From positions 9,656,354 through 9,720,353 of the forward strand of contig OX235272.1 of the NCBI GenBank assembly GCA_944472155.2: a stretch of DNA of 64,000 bases, in the 5' to 3' direction. This DNA comes from Trichobilharzia szidati. Taxonomy: Eukaryota > Platyhelminthes > Trematoda > Strigeidida > Schistosomatidae. Below, piece by piece: positions 11,501 through 21,337 of the stretch (position 1 is the stretch's first letter; each line of letters opens with the position of its first letter). The notes beneath the pieces were generated by a model. It did not search any database. It saw only the letters and a list, made by a program, of their open reading frames with translations, and was not told where the DNA came from. A program made the translations under genes and the position numbers.

Positions 11501-12282
11501 GCCTGTAAGCAGCTGATGAGAAGGCAACGAAATGAACAATGATGGTACCACTTTATTCTGCAAAAAAACTGTAGTTCTTGCTTTATTCAAATTCATTAAG
11601 GGGAATAAATCTAACAGCTGTCGGTAGGATATTGAAGAGGATTAATTTTACTAATTTTTTTGTGTGAAATATTTTTACTTGTTATTTTTTCGTTACAAAC
11701 CAGTATCACAGTTAAAGAGATCGTTGAAAACCAGCCAAGAGTACTAGACAGTTGTTTCGTCCTAGCTTGGGATTCTTCAAAAGTACGCGCTCACAATCTC
11801 TCACTAGGGAACGTCGTGCTACACGAGACCAGTAGTAACCAGTGGGGTCCACCATCGAAGACATTGAGGTAGGTAGCGCTGTATCCTGAATTGATAAAGT
11901 TAGAGTTTATGAGTTATTAAATTCCTACCTAAATGGTCAAGTCATGGATAACGAGTGCTCAGTCTGGTAAAATGAAGGTCCCAGGTCTGATCCCTGGTTG
12001 ATTCGTGGATGTAGTTATTGCTGAAGAGTCCCAAACTATAGAGCTAAACAGCTGTTCAATGCTTCTTGATTTTCAATGATCTCTCTTCAACTGATACTGG
12101 CTTGTGATGAAAATCTAAGAAATCGTCTGATAACATTTTCACATTTAATAATAATAACAATAATAATAATCTTTACAGAACTGAATCAACTGTCTGGAGT
12201 TGCTGCTATCCTACGCTTTCCAATCCCTGAACCTGTAACCGATGATGAATCAGACAATTCTGATGAAAATGGTGATAATTAG
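2518..12282 (+). CDS. PELO: Pelota (Dom34), mRNA surveillance and ribosome rescue factor; 5 exons
   Basis: Pelota binds the A site of stalled ribosomes with HBS1 and promotes subunit splitting (no-go and non-stop decay). Exons by GT-AG sites and phase: 2518-2748, 5146-5518, 7327-7609, 9271-9449, 12179-12282, giving 1170 nt and 389 aa, close to the roughly 385 aa of animal pelota. The start MKVIAKELDK aligns with the conserved N-terminus. Domain 1 (about 1-135) has NLVQVGD and ENQFVKMGAYHT; domain 2 (about 136-270) has ASPGFLREQF and SSGHKHALKE and lacks the GGQ of eRF1, as expected; domain 3 (about 271-370) has AIDTLLVSD, TVRIFSSLHISGE and LSGVAAILRFP. The acidic C-terminus (DDESDNSDENGDN) is typical. 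Every junction keeps phase. The introns (2.4, 1.8, 1.7 and 2.7 kb) are stuffed with repeats, but the coding sequence is undamaged. Confidence 0.95.
2749..4009 (+). other. PELO intron 1, 5' part, no recognised element
   Basis: The donor GTAAGT follows exon 1 at 2749. The rest is AT-rich, with stops in all frames and no motif or repeat I can assign. Confidence 0.4.
4010..4195 (+). repeat. RTE-like LINE 3' UTR fragment with (CAGA)n tail
   Basis: Contains the block 'gtggcaactcgaactgctgc' followed by 'ttctatgttgaatc' and a short CAGA run. The same block ends the RTE-like copies at 8895 and 25170 on the + strand and, reversed, those starting at 16114 and 21010 on the - strand. Confidence 0.7.
4679..4856 (-). 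mobile_element. tRNA-headed SINE (family 2), reverse orientation
   Basis: Read on the - strand it starts with a tRNA-like head (box A region GTGGCACAGCGG, box B GGTTCGATCCC) and continues into a body with GGTCGGCCTGCAAAATTTGG and GCTGAAAATTCCATACC. Near-identical copies lie at 49988-50160 and 54328-54510. It is a SINE rather than a tRNA gene because the head carries a conserved non-tRNA body. Confidence 0.75.
4915..5012 (-). repeat. Sm-alpha-type retroposon 3' fragment
   Basis: On the - strand it carries GAGTCCCAGACTGGGACGAAAC followed by CCAGTACTCCCAGG and the tail GGTTCTCTAACTGATGTCAG, which characterise this family. The CTGA part of the hammerhead core is mutated, so it is unlikely to self-cleave. 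Confidence 0.65.
5519..7326 (+). other. PELO intron 2, mostly unassigned
   Basis: Bounded by a GTAAGT donor and a TTCAAG acceptor. Short ORFs occur on both strands at 5790-7290, but none shows a family motif and none is repeated elsewhere in the window. Confidence 0.5.
7866..8895 (+). mobile_element. RTE-like (SR2-type) LINE, 5'-truncated and decayed, 3' end intact
   Basis: Translations in several frames give the RTE C-terminal blocks: NLQMFGMRFAPAKC, SLEIGSEVVERIDRFTYLG, VEDMKRLAVFDHMCL, SISRVK and a GHVLRMP-like stretch. Stops and frameshifts break it throughout. The 3' UTR ends in GAACTGTTGCATACC and a CAGTCAGT-rich tail at about 8870-8895. It sits in PELO intron 3 in the sense direction. 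Confidence 0.8.
9005..9110 (+). repeat. Dispersed repeat shared with 63620-63720
   Basis: About 100 bp containing 'aatctataaatat', 'ttaacgatctgttcc' and 'ccttgtcttctgt' recurs near the right end of the window. No coding motif seen. Confidence 0.5.
9510..9960 (+). repeat. Dispersed repeat with CTGACTGACTGACT end
   Basis: The block 'acatctccactt...ttctg' followed by 'catagtctctcatctc' and 'tcacccttg' recurs at about 20830-21000, 61240-61310 and 62560-62740. The end has a CTGA run like RTE tails. Weak ORFs in it are not conserved between copies, so it is scored as a non-coding repeat. Confidence 0.55.
10440..10470 (+). repeat. AT dinucleotide microsatellite
   Basis: A run of alternating T and A within PELO intron 4. 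Similar runs occur near 42340, 52036, 57900 and 58300. Confidence 0.85.
10470..10990 (+). repeat. ~0.5-kb dispersed repeat, second copy at 24240-24830
   Basis: Shared landmarks in the same order in both copies: 'cggctgcccacacc', 'gtgaccgcagagc', 'gagggaaacacc', 'gcagtac' and a 'cacgtcaag' end. No ORF is conserved. It may be part of a larger, unrecognised element. Confidence 0.6.
10991..11610 (+). pseudogene. Penelope-like element 3' part with GIY-YIG endonuclease
   Basis: The frame ending at 11292 reads SSYIGRTEGRAYLRFPEH, then TNALNSAIAKHFLDMGYE, then LKPNLCVQKE: the SYIGRT core plus the following His-containing block of the GIY-YIG nuclease that ends Penelope-like RT proteins. The RT part is missing. 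The 3' flank (11490-11610: 'gtaagcagctga', 'tggtaccacttta', 'ctgtagttcttgct') recurs in the opposite-strand copy at 54100-54985. Confidence 0.75.
11700..12105. mobile_element. Sm-alpha retroposon in fold-back (inverted) arrangement
   Basis: The left arm (to about 11790) is a reversed hammerhead region ('agacagttgtttcgtcctag'); the right arm (about 12010-12105) is a forward one ('ctgaagagtcccaaac'). A tRNA-like segment lies between. Both arms are mutated. It ends about 70 bp before PELO exon 5. Confidence 0.55.
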
Positions 12283-13100
12283 ACAACATTGAGTGTGTGT
12301 GTGTGTGTGCGTGTATGCCAAACTACTTTCATGGATAACACTGTTTATATTCTGAGTTGCCTTCGGGTGTGGGTCGGGGAGGTGTCAGTGATGACAATGG
12401 ATTATATTTACATATGTAGGATGCATTGGTTGCAGTTTATAAAAAATATTTTTTTTCTTTTTGACTTTTCTTTCAAGAATATTAACCCACCCCTTTACAC
12501 CGTCCTCCGACTTTTGTACATAAAACTAGTTTTCCTTTTGATTTGTTCTGTGGTTTTTCTCCTGTTATGATATAATTATTCATTCTGATTTGGATATTTC
12601 TTGTATGATAACTTTGCAAAAGGATAAAATAAAACTATTCATGAAAAATCCCCATTCAAACATTAATAGAGAGAAAAGACAAGCAGTTCAGCAAAGAGTT
12701 TCTCTTTTGGGCGGCGAATTCATTTTCACAGCTGTACAATCGCATATATATATATGGTTATTTTTTATGTGTGTGTGTACACTAAATTTGTCAAACGAAA
12801 ATGCAATTAGTAAGTTTTTTTTGGTGAAGTTATGCAATACAAAAATGCGTTCAGAAGAATTGGATATTGATATAAGAGGGTAGTAACAAAAGTGATGAGT
12901 TGTCACAAACGGTTGTTAAAGAAGACTAATGTAACAACATGAATAGTTTGATGAAAGAGTTGTGCTCAGGGTGTACAGGAGAACAATATAAAATACGGAA
13001 TTACGTAAGAGTTTTAGGTAGTTAGAAAAAACAAGCAAAAATTAAGTCAAATCAACAGAGTTCTTACCATGATAGTAGAAGTGGTTGAGTAATTTTCTTT
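12283..13100 (+). other. PELO 3' flank
   Basis: Follows the TAG stop. A GT microsatellite at about 12291-12313, T-rich sequence and an AATAAA-containing stretch near 12628 could serve as the 3' UTR and poly(A) signal. No other gene is seen. Confidence 0.4.
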
Positions 13101-13176
13101 TGTATGCATAGTTCTGGTTCTTCTAACTGAATGACTAGGGCTTCTACAATGCAAAGAAGACGGAAACGTATTGTCT

Positions 13177-13460
13177 TCACTTCTTCTTGACTTTGTAAAT
13201 TACTTTGGAGGATAAGGCGTTTGTTGAGATGGAATGATCAGTGGTGACGAGATGTTCGATTATTGCACTACTTCCTTTCTGCAGCCACGTTGGATAGTTT
13301 TCTTTGACCTTTTTTGACAGGATGCGCGTCGAACGACCGATGTATCTGGCTCCACAGCAACACCAGGTGAACTGATATATACGCATATAAATGGTCAGGT
13401 ACGAGATCTTATCCTTTGGGCTTCTACAGATCAGCGGGCTATTTGGTCCGCGCATGATTT
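13177..13460 (-). pseudogene. Penelope-like GIY-YIG endonuclease fragment (subfamily 2)
   Basis: The - strand reads FTWCCCGARYIGRSTRILS followed by SSAIIEHLVTTDHSIS. CGARYIGRST is the GIY-YIG core, and this subfamily differs from the SYIGRTE type at 11 kb and 54.6 kb. Relatives lie at 23230-23600 and 62971-63320 on the same strand. No RT remains. Confidence 0.7.
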
Positions 13461-13740
13461 GCTTTTTCTGATGAAACCACCGTGTTCCGGTTGGTGGAAT
13501 TCCGCATCCAGTGCATCTTTTATTCTCTCCAGGATGAAGTGACTTACTATTTTGCTTGGCGTAGACAAGAGTGTGATTCCGCGCCAGTTCTTTGGCAGTT
13601 TGTTAGGCTAATGGTTCTTTCATTCAGTAGGTACCTTTCCTTCCTTCCAAACATTTTGTAATAGTTCATTACTCCGTTGAAAATAAAAAGTCTCTTCCCG
13701 AAAAACATCTCTTGTATACCAACTATATAGTCGTTCATTC
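13461..13740 (-). pseudogene. RTE-like LINE reverse transcriptase N-terminal fragment
   Basis: One - strand frame reads NWRGITLLSTPSKIVSHFIL followed by HQPEHGGFIRKSKSCADQIA, the RTE RT finger region and motif-1 block (usually QAGFR; here EHGGF). The fragment abuts the Penelope-like piece at 13460, so one element broke into the other. Confidence 0.7.
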
Positions 13741-13779
13741 ACATGTTGAAAATGTGTTTGTGGGTCAAACTTAGAACGC

Positions 13780-14280
13780 TCACCAACCACACACACACGA
13801 TTCAGGTTCGTTTCTTGGCTGACGTACTCCTAAACCCCGCCTAGTCTACTAGCCAATAGTTAGTCGTGAAAAGAGGGAAAGTTGAACGTGAGGCCAGCAG
13901 CCTCATTCTGTAAAAATAACAAAATCGCTATTGAAGCTCAAACTTGGAACTCCAGTCGGAGCACAACGGAATGAAAAAAGTGTGCGTAAAAAGGGTTTAT
14001 ACCTAAATCCCTGATAAGGGTTTTCACCTAATGTCTTTTGCTACATGCAATGATGAACAGAATACTCGAATTACTACAAACTTGGTCAAGGGAAGAGGGA
14101 ATGGTAAACCTAAAATTTGTCCCAAGTTTTCCAACTGAGTAGTGACTGTGGACGATAATGTACTTGATGTCAAAATCCTGCCGTATTTCACTGGCTTAGC
14201 CCTGCAATAACCGGCAATCCTCAGTTTCCTTCAGATACTGTCATTTAGTAACGAGGACTGACTGTAAAATTAACACTAAT
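13780..14280. repeat. SINE-tail remnant and inverted copy of 8885-8990
   Basis: 13790-13930 holds the 'gcagcctcattctgtaaaaa' tail block seen after the SINE near 61430. 14155-14280 ('taaccggcaatcctcag', 'actgtcatttagtaacga') is the reverse complement of 8885-8990. No gene is seen. Confidence 0.5.
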
Positions 14281-14559
14281 TGTTTCAGAATATGAGAATC
14301 ATCACTATAAACAATACCTAAAATGTAAGGGTTAAATTTTCGTCGAAGAGGATTCTAAGGAACAGTTGGTTTCGGATTAAGGAATAGCTGATTGGTGACG
14401 TGTCTGATGACAGCATTAGGCGACGCGAGTTCGAATCTCAGGGGAGAAAACATCAATTCCTCCAAGGTTGTAGATACGCGATTCTGACGAGTGTCAATAA
14501 GCGTCTAACCTAGGTCCAAGGTTTACGGCCGATTACTTCCAACCATTTAATGTATGTGT

Positions 14560-15570
14560 AAAATTTGGGCACTGTGGTAGTAAGTAATTCCATATTAGTT
14601 TGTTTATTAGATGTATCACACAGTGATGAAACAGTATTATTTATTATTATGATAGAGCACAAAAACTAGGTAGTACCAAGGAAAATCTAAGACAGTAAGT
14701 GAGGCATATAAGAGAAGCTTTGACACTTAACAATTACCCTGATAAATTCGTCAGAAAGTGTTTAGGGCAACGCAAAATTAAAATAAATAATGATAGTAGT
14801 GATAATAATATTAATGACTACATGTATGTCAAATATGCGCAAGACAACACCAACAATAAGGAATCTAAATCATCAGTAGTAATTCCATACAAGGAAGGAA
14901 CCTCGGAAACCACTTTACTCAGAATTCGTAACAATGCTGGTAGGAATAAAAGTGGTTGGCATTCAAACCCACAAACTCAATTAGAAACAAGCTTTGTCGG
15001 TTAAAGGATCCTGTAGAGCCCTTAAAACAAAACAATTTAGTTTATCTAATACCCTGCAATGATTGTCAGGTCAAATACATAGGTCAAACTAGTAGAACAG
15101 GGGCAGTCAAACTAGCCGGACATAAAAACGTAGTAAAATCTAGACTAGTTGACCTGAATAAGATAAGAAATCTAGAGAATAGTTCAGCAGGTATAGTACT
15201 CACTACATGCGGATACACACAACCATACAATAGAATGGATGGGATAAAATGACAGTTTCAAAATCTAATGTGACAGGGTGGATAGAAAGATTGATGCCAA
15301 CGGAAGCTTTGTTTATCGAATCAACTGCAAATACGTGTAATAGGAATGATTCAACACCGGTCCCAGATATCTGGAAAATTCTACTACCCCAACGACGACA
15401 AATAGGAGAAGACAAAGAAAACTATAAAACTCAAGTGTCAAAGTCGTGAGATTATAAGTGATGAAATGATTATGAACAATAAATTTTGTTCGAAACGTCA
15501 TCCAGTGAACAATAGTACTGTTTCACTGTGTGATACATCTAATAAACAAACTAATATGGAATCCAACCAT
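14560..15570 (+). mobile_element. Penelope-like element fragment with inverted terminal segments (subfamily 3)
   Basis: Two overlapping frames (14699-15004 and 14956-15240) give the RT-endonuclease linker VIPYKEGTSETTLLRIRN, then LKQNNLVYLIPCNDCQVKYI and GQTSRTGAVKLAGHKN: the CxxC plus KYIGQTSR nuclease core of Penelope-like proteins. A frameshift separates the two parts. Outside the ORF, a ~65-bp segment near 14570-14640 ('agtttgtttattagatgtat') recurs inverted at 15505-15565, consistent with Penelope terminal repeats. A further copy of this end lies at 22896-23040. Confidence 0.75.
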
Positions 15571-15629
15571 TCAGTATGTTTGACCACATTACAAACTTGA
15601 CTAATAGAATCCAGGACAAAGTTGCCTAG

Positions 15630-15845
15630 AGTTCTAGGGAGAAGTCGTCACTGGCAGTGGGGTCCACCCAATCGAGGGTGAAGACAACTACTCGCCACCA
15701 ATGACATTCATTGGCTAGTACCAGTTGCGCTAAAGGCGCGTACTGATGAGTCCCAAACTAGGACGAAACGGTTGTCCACTACTCCTGGTTGGTTCTCAAT
15801 GGTTCAGTGTTCAAACTTGGAGTAACAGAATCCAGTTAGCACCAA
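15630..15845 (+). mobile_element. Sm-alpha-type retroposon with hammerhead-like core
   Basis: Carries CTGATGAG, GTCC/GGAC stem II around CAAACTA, and CGAAAC near 15748-15775, the most canonical core bases in the window. A 3-nt deletion just before the core weakens stem I, whose 3' strand reads CCACTAC. The promoter head is partly lost. Confidence 0.65.
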
Positions 15846-16113
15846 CACAAAAGGGATATAAACATGATATTAGTTAGTCTCTTAAGCTGCCCATGAATGC
15901 AATTATGCAACAAGATACTCGATGAAAACATACTAGAATGGTTCAATTATTTTACATTTATGAAGCATAATGTCTGAATATACTCATTTGAGAAGGTTTC
16001 AATACATATTATTGGAAAGAGTAAGCTTATAATACCTTCTCTTACAACCGTATAAAGTCCATGGATTTTGAATTAAGAAGTTCATGGAAGAAAAAGCTTC
16101 TCACTGGTTCCTA

Positions 16114-17107
16114 CTCTGTCTGTCTGGATTCAACATAGAACTTGGCACCGAAGTGCAGCAGTTCAAGTTGCCACGTTCCAAATAGCACACAAAGGTAGAC
16201 AAGAAGATAAGTGAAGAGAATCAATAGAGTTTTGACAAGTATAAGAGTGAAACAGAATGAGTAATGGTAGAAAGGAATATGAGACTGAATACATCTGCGT
16301 AAGCCATTGACAACGATTTTGAGCCATGTCACCTATTGTCTGTCTCCAGCCATTGATTCTTAGAGTCCCGAGGGCCCCAACCCGGAAGTCTGCATCTCCC
16401 TACCTGACTCAGTTTAACTGTCAGGGATTTCATGGATTGATGCCATGTTTTTGTTTGGCTACCACTTACTCTTTTCCAACCTGCACCTATATCAGCTAGT
16501 AACGCCCGTCGGGGGAGGCGATGGTTAGGCATGCGCAGCACGTGACCTAGCCATCTCAATCTATGTAACTTTATAGCCTCGTCGATTGATTTTCCCTCTT
16601 TGTCCAACACTACGCCTAACGTCAACATTACTTACCTTATTATACCACCTAACGCGAGAGAGAGATCGTAAACATCTGTGGTCAAAAACAGACAATCTCT
16701 TCATGTCTTCAACTCGTATTGGCCATGTTTCAGAGCCATAGAGAAGGACGGAGCGAACTGCTGAGCAGTACACACGTCCCTTGGTTGACAGTCGGATGTC
16801 ACGCCTACGCCAGAGACGGTGTAAGTTAGCGAAAGCAGCCCGAGCTTTTTGGATCCGTGCTGAGATTTCGTCGCCAATCAGTCCGCTGGTGCTGATACAA
16901 CTTCCCAAATAGGTGAAGTGGTCAACATGTTCTATCACTTCACTCCCTATCACTAAGCTAGGAGTTGACGTAGTCCACTCCTGTAGCAGCATCTTACATT
17001 TCGCAGGGTCGAATCGCATGCCAAATATACGAAGATTGCTGCTCAAGGTGTTCAGAAGACTCTGCATTTTGTCAGCATTCTCCCCTAACAGGACTATGTC
17101 ATCTGCA
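16114..17107 (-). mobile_element. RTE-like LINE, 3' half of a split element
   Basis: The - strand frame entering at 17106 reads YADDIVLLGENADKMQSLLN, then NLRIFGMRFDPAKCKMLLQE, TYLGSCISTSG, RLWRRRDIRLSTKGRVYCSA, LLYGSETWP and HRCLRSLSRVRW. After a frameshift near 16620 it continues to the GHVLRMPNHRLPRRAL block and a stop at 16329. The 3' UTR ends in a reversed CAGA tail at 16114. The 5' continuation is at 20453-20700, separated by an inserted LINE. Confidence 0.85.
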
Positions 17108-20100
17108 TATTACAAGAAGCATGGCTCCATGATCTTTATGACGACAACCTGGTTTCTCTAAATGGTTTCACATTGTTTAGACAAGATCGAATATGCTCTA
17201 GAAAGAAAAGAGGTGGTGGCGTTGCAACCTTCATTCATTCTCAGTGGTCAACTTCAAATAATGTATGTTTTTCTTTCTCTAATGACTTTATTGATTATAT
17301 TACAGGCAAATGTCGTCCGAAACACTTATCCAAGTTTAAATACGTCTTCATCTCAAACATCTATGTTACTCCTGGCTGTTCCGCCTTGGATCTATCTGAT
17401 TTTGCCGATGAATTCACAGCATTCGCGGTTACACATCTTGAAAACTCCTTGTCAGTTGTCACAGGAGATTTCAATACCTGTGACTGTTCTTTTCTTGAGT
17501 CATTAGGTCATGTCAATATTATCGAATTTCCAACTCGACTTGATAAAACGCTGGATCTAGTATTTACTAATGATGCGGAAATATATGAAGCACGCAGACA
17601 TGCTCCTATAATGAACTCTGATCATTGTATTATTCGGATATTACCCAAGATATATAGCAGATATCACTCTAATATCCTCTCGAATCTCTTCTCGAGAAAA
17701 ACACAACAGAGATGTTACTCACAAGGAAACGTGCTCAAACTGAGATGTATGTTAAATGACACAAACTGGGAACTTTTCACTGAACACACACTGGATGATG
17801 CTATTTCCAATCTGACTGACTATCTTAATTTCTGCCTTGATGTATGCTGTCCAAAACAGACACTTTTCAAAAGAATGGACCGTTTCTCTTCCCCTCATCT
17901 CAAAAAGCTTCGGAGAGAAAAAGAGAGACTGTACAAGGCTAAGGATAAAGCTGGTCTTAGGAGGATAAACACCCAAATTAAATCCGAAATCAAGAGGTTA
18001 AACAATGTTTATAATCAAAGAATTTTGTCATGTAAAACTCCTGGGAACATGTGGAAGCTTTTCAGAGAAACTACAGGTTGTGGTAAGCATAGTTCTTGTC
18101 CCCCCTCTATTGATGTAAATACTCTTAATAGATCTTTTATCCGCCTTCCTAATGTACCTTTTAGCTTCAATGTAACAAATAACATGACCAGTGACTTTAA
18201 TAGTTTTAAAACTTATGATGTTCTTCAATGTTAAAAATCTCTTAAACCTTCCCAGAGTCTAGGCCCTGATGGTATACCTGCCATTGTCCTAAGGAAATGT
18301 GCTGATATTTTAAGCAATCCACTTACAAACATTTTCAATACTTCTTTTTCTAATAATGTTGTACCTTCTCTGTGGAAAGATATTAAAATCATTCCTGTAC
18401 CCAAGTCAGGCTCAGGTAATAATGCTAAGTTTAGACCTATCACTATTACCTCTCCATTTTTGAAACTAATGCAGAAATTATTGTTACTAAAACTTGTTCC
18501 CTCTCTAAGTTTCTCGAACGATTCAAAGCAGTTTGCCTACAAACAGGGTAGAAGTACTTTGGACGCTGCTGCTGTGTTTCATCACAACACTGTATCCTCC
18601 TTAAACAAAGGGGCCAAGTTTGTCTGTTGTACGTTCCTTGACTACACATCTGCTTTCGACTCTGCACCTAGAGGCCTATTGTTAAACAAGCTTAGCCTTA
18701 CACAAACTGAGCCCTGGGCTATCAACTGGCTACACTCTTACTTCTCTAATAGGATACAGTACACGGTATATAATGGTGTGTCTTCCTCTCCCTTGCTTAC
18801 TGAAGCTGGAGTTCCTCAGGTTGCTGTTCTTTCTCCGTTTCTCTTTTCCTTCTTCTTACATGATTTACCTCTCTCAGATGAAATCAACTTTGTCAAATAT
18901 GCAGATGACCTGTCTGTATCGTTTCCCATTAAGTTTCAGTCAGACTGTTTCAAATTAAATAGCTTCCTGTCGGACATCAGTGAGTGGTCCAAACTAAATG
19001 GTCTCATGCTGAATCCCTCAAAATGCCAGACTATTGACTTCTCCCTTAGGCATAAACGAGATCTACAAACACTAGTAAGTTCTCATGAAAACTATTGCAT
19101 TGAGGGGACTAAAACTGAAACTAAGTCTAATGCAAAATACCTCGGTCTAGTTCTATCTTCCGACCTTACTTGGACATCTTATATCCTGACGATTTCTAAG
19201 AAAGTGTTCTGTCTAATCTACTACATTAAGAAACTTAGACAATCTGGAATCACCCAACCTCTACTTTCACAATTTGTCAACTCTTGTATCTTACCTATTC
19301 TACTTTACCGCTCCCCGTTAGTCTTTCCTGGTCTACTGAAAAAGGACTATACCATCCTGAGAAGGATGTTGAAAGTAGTCAGTAGGACTAGTGGTGTAAA
19401 ACTCAGTCAGCTCGTCACTACATTAGTTGATAGGCATCTGAATACATGCGAAAAATGGTCTAAAACCATACTCTCAGACCCCCCAACACCCCCTCTATTC
19501 CCAACTCTCGCCTTGTATCTCATCAAGTAAAACCAGAAATCAGTATAAAATAATCTATGCTCGTACAACCAAGTACAGGAACTCAACGATACCATACTTG
19601 GCCCGTGTTCTAAGCGACAGAGACAGTGTTAAGCGTGAAACCTATGACTTGCTTTGTTATTAACACCATAATTTTAGGCTCTTTTATTTCTCTCTTATTT
19701 GGTATTCTATAGTGTACTCCTCAAACATACTTAGCTACCTAAATTATTAACATTGGCTTCCTTTTTTATACTTTAATATATTCCTTCTATTGTGTATCCA
19801 CTGGTTCCGACTCTATTAGCACTATGAGTATTACAAAATTGTCCTATCATTAACCATCATGTAATTATTAGTTTTGTGGTTGTCTTTTCTTTTTTTCTAT
19901 ACTTTTCGGCAATATTAAACTGACAATCACTGGTTGTGAACGCCATTGTCACCACCTTAAAAATTTTTGTATTATTCAGGATTACTCACACTACCACTAC
20001 AAACACTGCATTGGACCTGACAATGAAAACAAAACAACAACCCTAAAATGTTATGTTATGATTGTTTAGAGTTGTTTCAACCAAATTAATTGATTATCTT

Positions 20101-20445
20101 GGCGGTAAACACTCTTAAATATCATTTCATAAATTCTTGTATGACTATAGCGTTACTGTCACCATGCATAATCATATCATAGCTTCCACTACCCAATACT
20201 GAGTTATTATTATATGATGTTTATTTTCCTTTCTACTTCTTGGTATTTTTTCGCATTTATAATTATTTTTGTGTTTTTCCTGCTTTTTTGTTGTTTTTTT
20301 TTGCTGTTGGTGTCTTTTGATTTATTTCTTTTAAATACTCCTTTTAAATGTTTGTAAAATTAGATGCAAATATTGTAGATATGTGCTGAAAATTCCACAC
20401 TGTACCACTAGTACTGTTTCTGGAATAAAGCAAATTATTATTAAG
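17108..20445 (+). mobile_element. CR1-like LINE nested inside the RTE
   Basis: Starts abruptly inside the endonuclease domain (5' truncation) and ends with an (ATT)n-type tail at about 20430-20445. It interrupts the RTE between its NSLMDL and YADD codons. A short TATTA-like duplication is possible but cannot be separated from the tail. 19531-20445 is its AT-rich, non-coding 3' UTR. Confidence 0.8.
17113..19530 (+). pseudogene. LINE endonuclease-RT ORF with one in-frame stop
   Basis: One frame runs 806 codons with a single TAA at 18232-18234. The endonuclease part starts at QEAWLHDLYDDN and shows RGGGVATFIHSQW, VVTGDFNTCD, RLDKTLDLVFTN and the catalytic NSDHCIIR. The RT part shows SLGPDGIPAIVLRK, FLDYTSAFDSAPRGLL (motif A), AGVPQVAVLSPFLF (motif B, with V in the usual GVPQG glycine position) and VKYADDLSVSF (motif C). 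One stop and a motif-B substitution suggest a recent but inactive copy. The first endonuclease motifs are lost to 5' truncation. Confidence 0.85.
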
Positions 20446-20452
20446 TCCATAA

Positions 20453-20700
20453 GACTATTCCCTGGTAACAAGTCGATTCCTAAGTCGTTAAGTTCAGTTA
20501 AGGATACATCCATTAGCATATCTATGATGAAGTTAAACAGAAATGGGGAAAGTGGACATCCTTGACGGACACCACTGGTTGTTAACAGTTCAGATGACAA
20601 TTCTCCATAAGCCCTTACACGGCTACGTGAGTTTGAGTAGAGTGCCTTGATCAGTCCAATGTACTTTCTTGGCACTACCTTCACAGTCAAACATGGTTCT
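20453..20700 (-). mobile_element. RTE-like LINE, 5' half of the split element
   Basis: The - strand reads YIGLIKALYSNSRSRVRAYG, then TTSGVRQGCPLSPFLFNFII (RTE motif B) and LPGNSLMDL at 20453. The next residues expected, RYADD, resume at 17106 on the other side of the inserted LINE. Confidence 0.85.
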
Positions 20701-20819
20701 TACAGATCCCTAGGAAGGTATAGTCACATAATCGTTTTTAAGACAAGTGCATACATACACAGCACAACCCTTGTGGAAAAAAGTTGTTTTCAAGTGTTTA
20801 GTGGTAGTAGTTGGGTATC

Positions 20820-21335
20820 TTTTCAATGCATATATATATCATTCCTTTGGGTTCCAGGTCGAACATGGGGCTTCAAAAAATCTCCACTTCGTTCTATTTT
20901 CTGATGTCCTCTTCATCTGGGTCCACGACTGCTCATAATCTCTCATCTCTTCCTCACACGATCTCCCCATGTCACCCTTGCAGCGACAACCCATTCGCCG
21001 CTTACTATAGGGATTCCACCCGAGCGATTGACTGACTGGTTTCAACATAGAACTTTGCACAGATGTCCACACCCCATGTAGCACACAAAGCAACAGAAGA
21101 AAGTAAAAAGAAATGCAAAACAGAGACAGTAAACAGAGATGAGACAAAAAGAATAGTAACATGGAAGAACCAGAGTTTTTTTGGATATTATAAGTCACAA
21201 GGAGTGTATGCATCAGCGTCACTGAGAACGATTTTGAACCATATCACCGATTGTCTCCAGCCATTGGTGTTTAACGTCCCGAGGATCCCAACCAGTTGGG
21301 AAGTCTACAACTTCCTAGGTGGCTTAAACTAACTG
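20820..21335. repeat. Dispersed repeat followed by a reversed RTE 3' end
   Basis: 20830-21000 is the 'ctccacttcgttctattttc' repeat, also at 9540 and 62590. 21010-21335 is an RTE-like 3' UTR in - orientation (reversed CAGT tail, then 'caacatagaactttgcac'). Confidence 0.6.
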
Positions 21336-21337
21336 TT

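Noticed and set aside
11495..11535. Hammerhead-like string CTGATGAG...CGAAA in the Penelope-like 3' flank, conserved near 54970 as CTGACGAG...CGAAA
   Set aside because: Penelope-like elements are known to carry hammerheads, but here stem II would be about one base pair, no stem I partner is found, and the triplet after GAAA does not give an allowed cleavage site.
16913..17161. ORFs on the + strand over RTE sequence (also 22637-22891 and 15249-15449)
   Set aside because: They are antisense or out-of-frame shadows of recognised elements.
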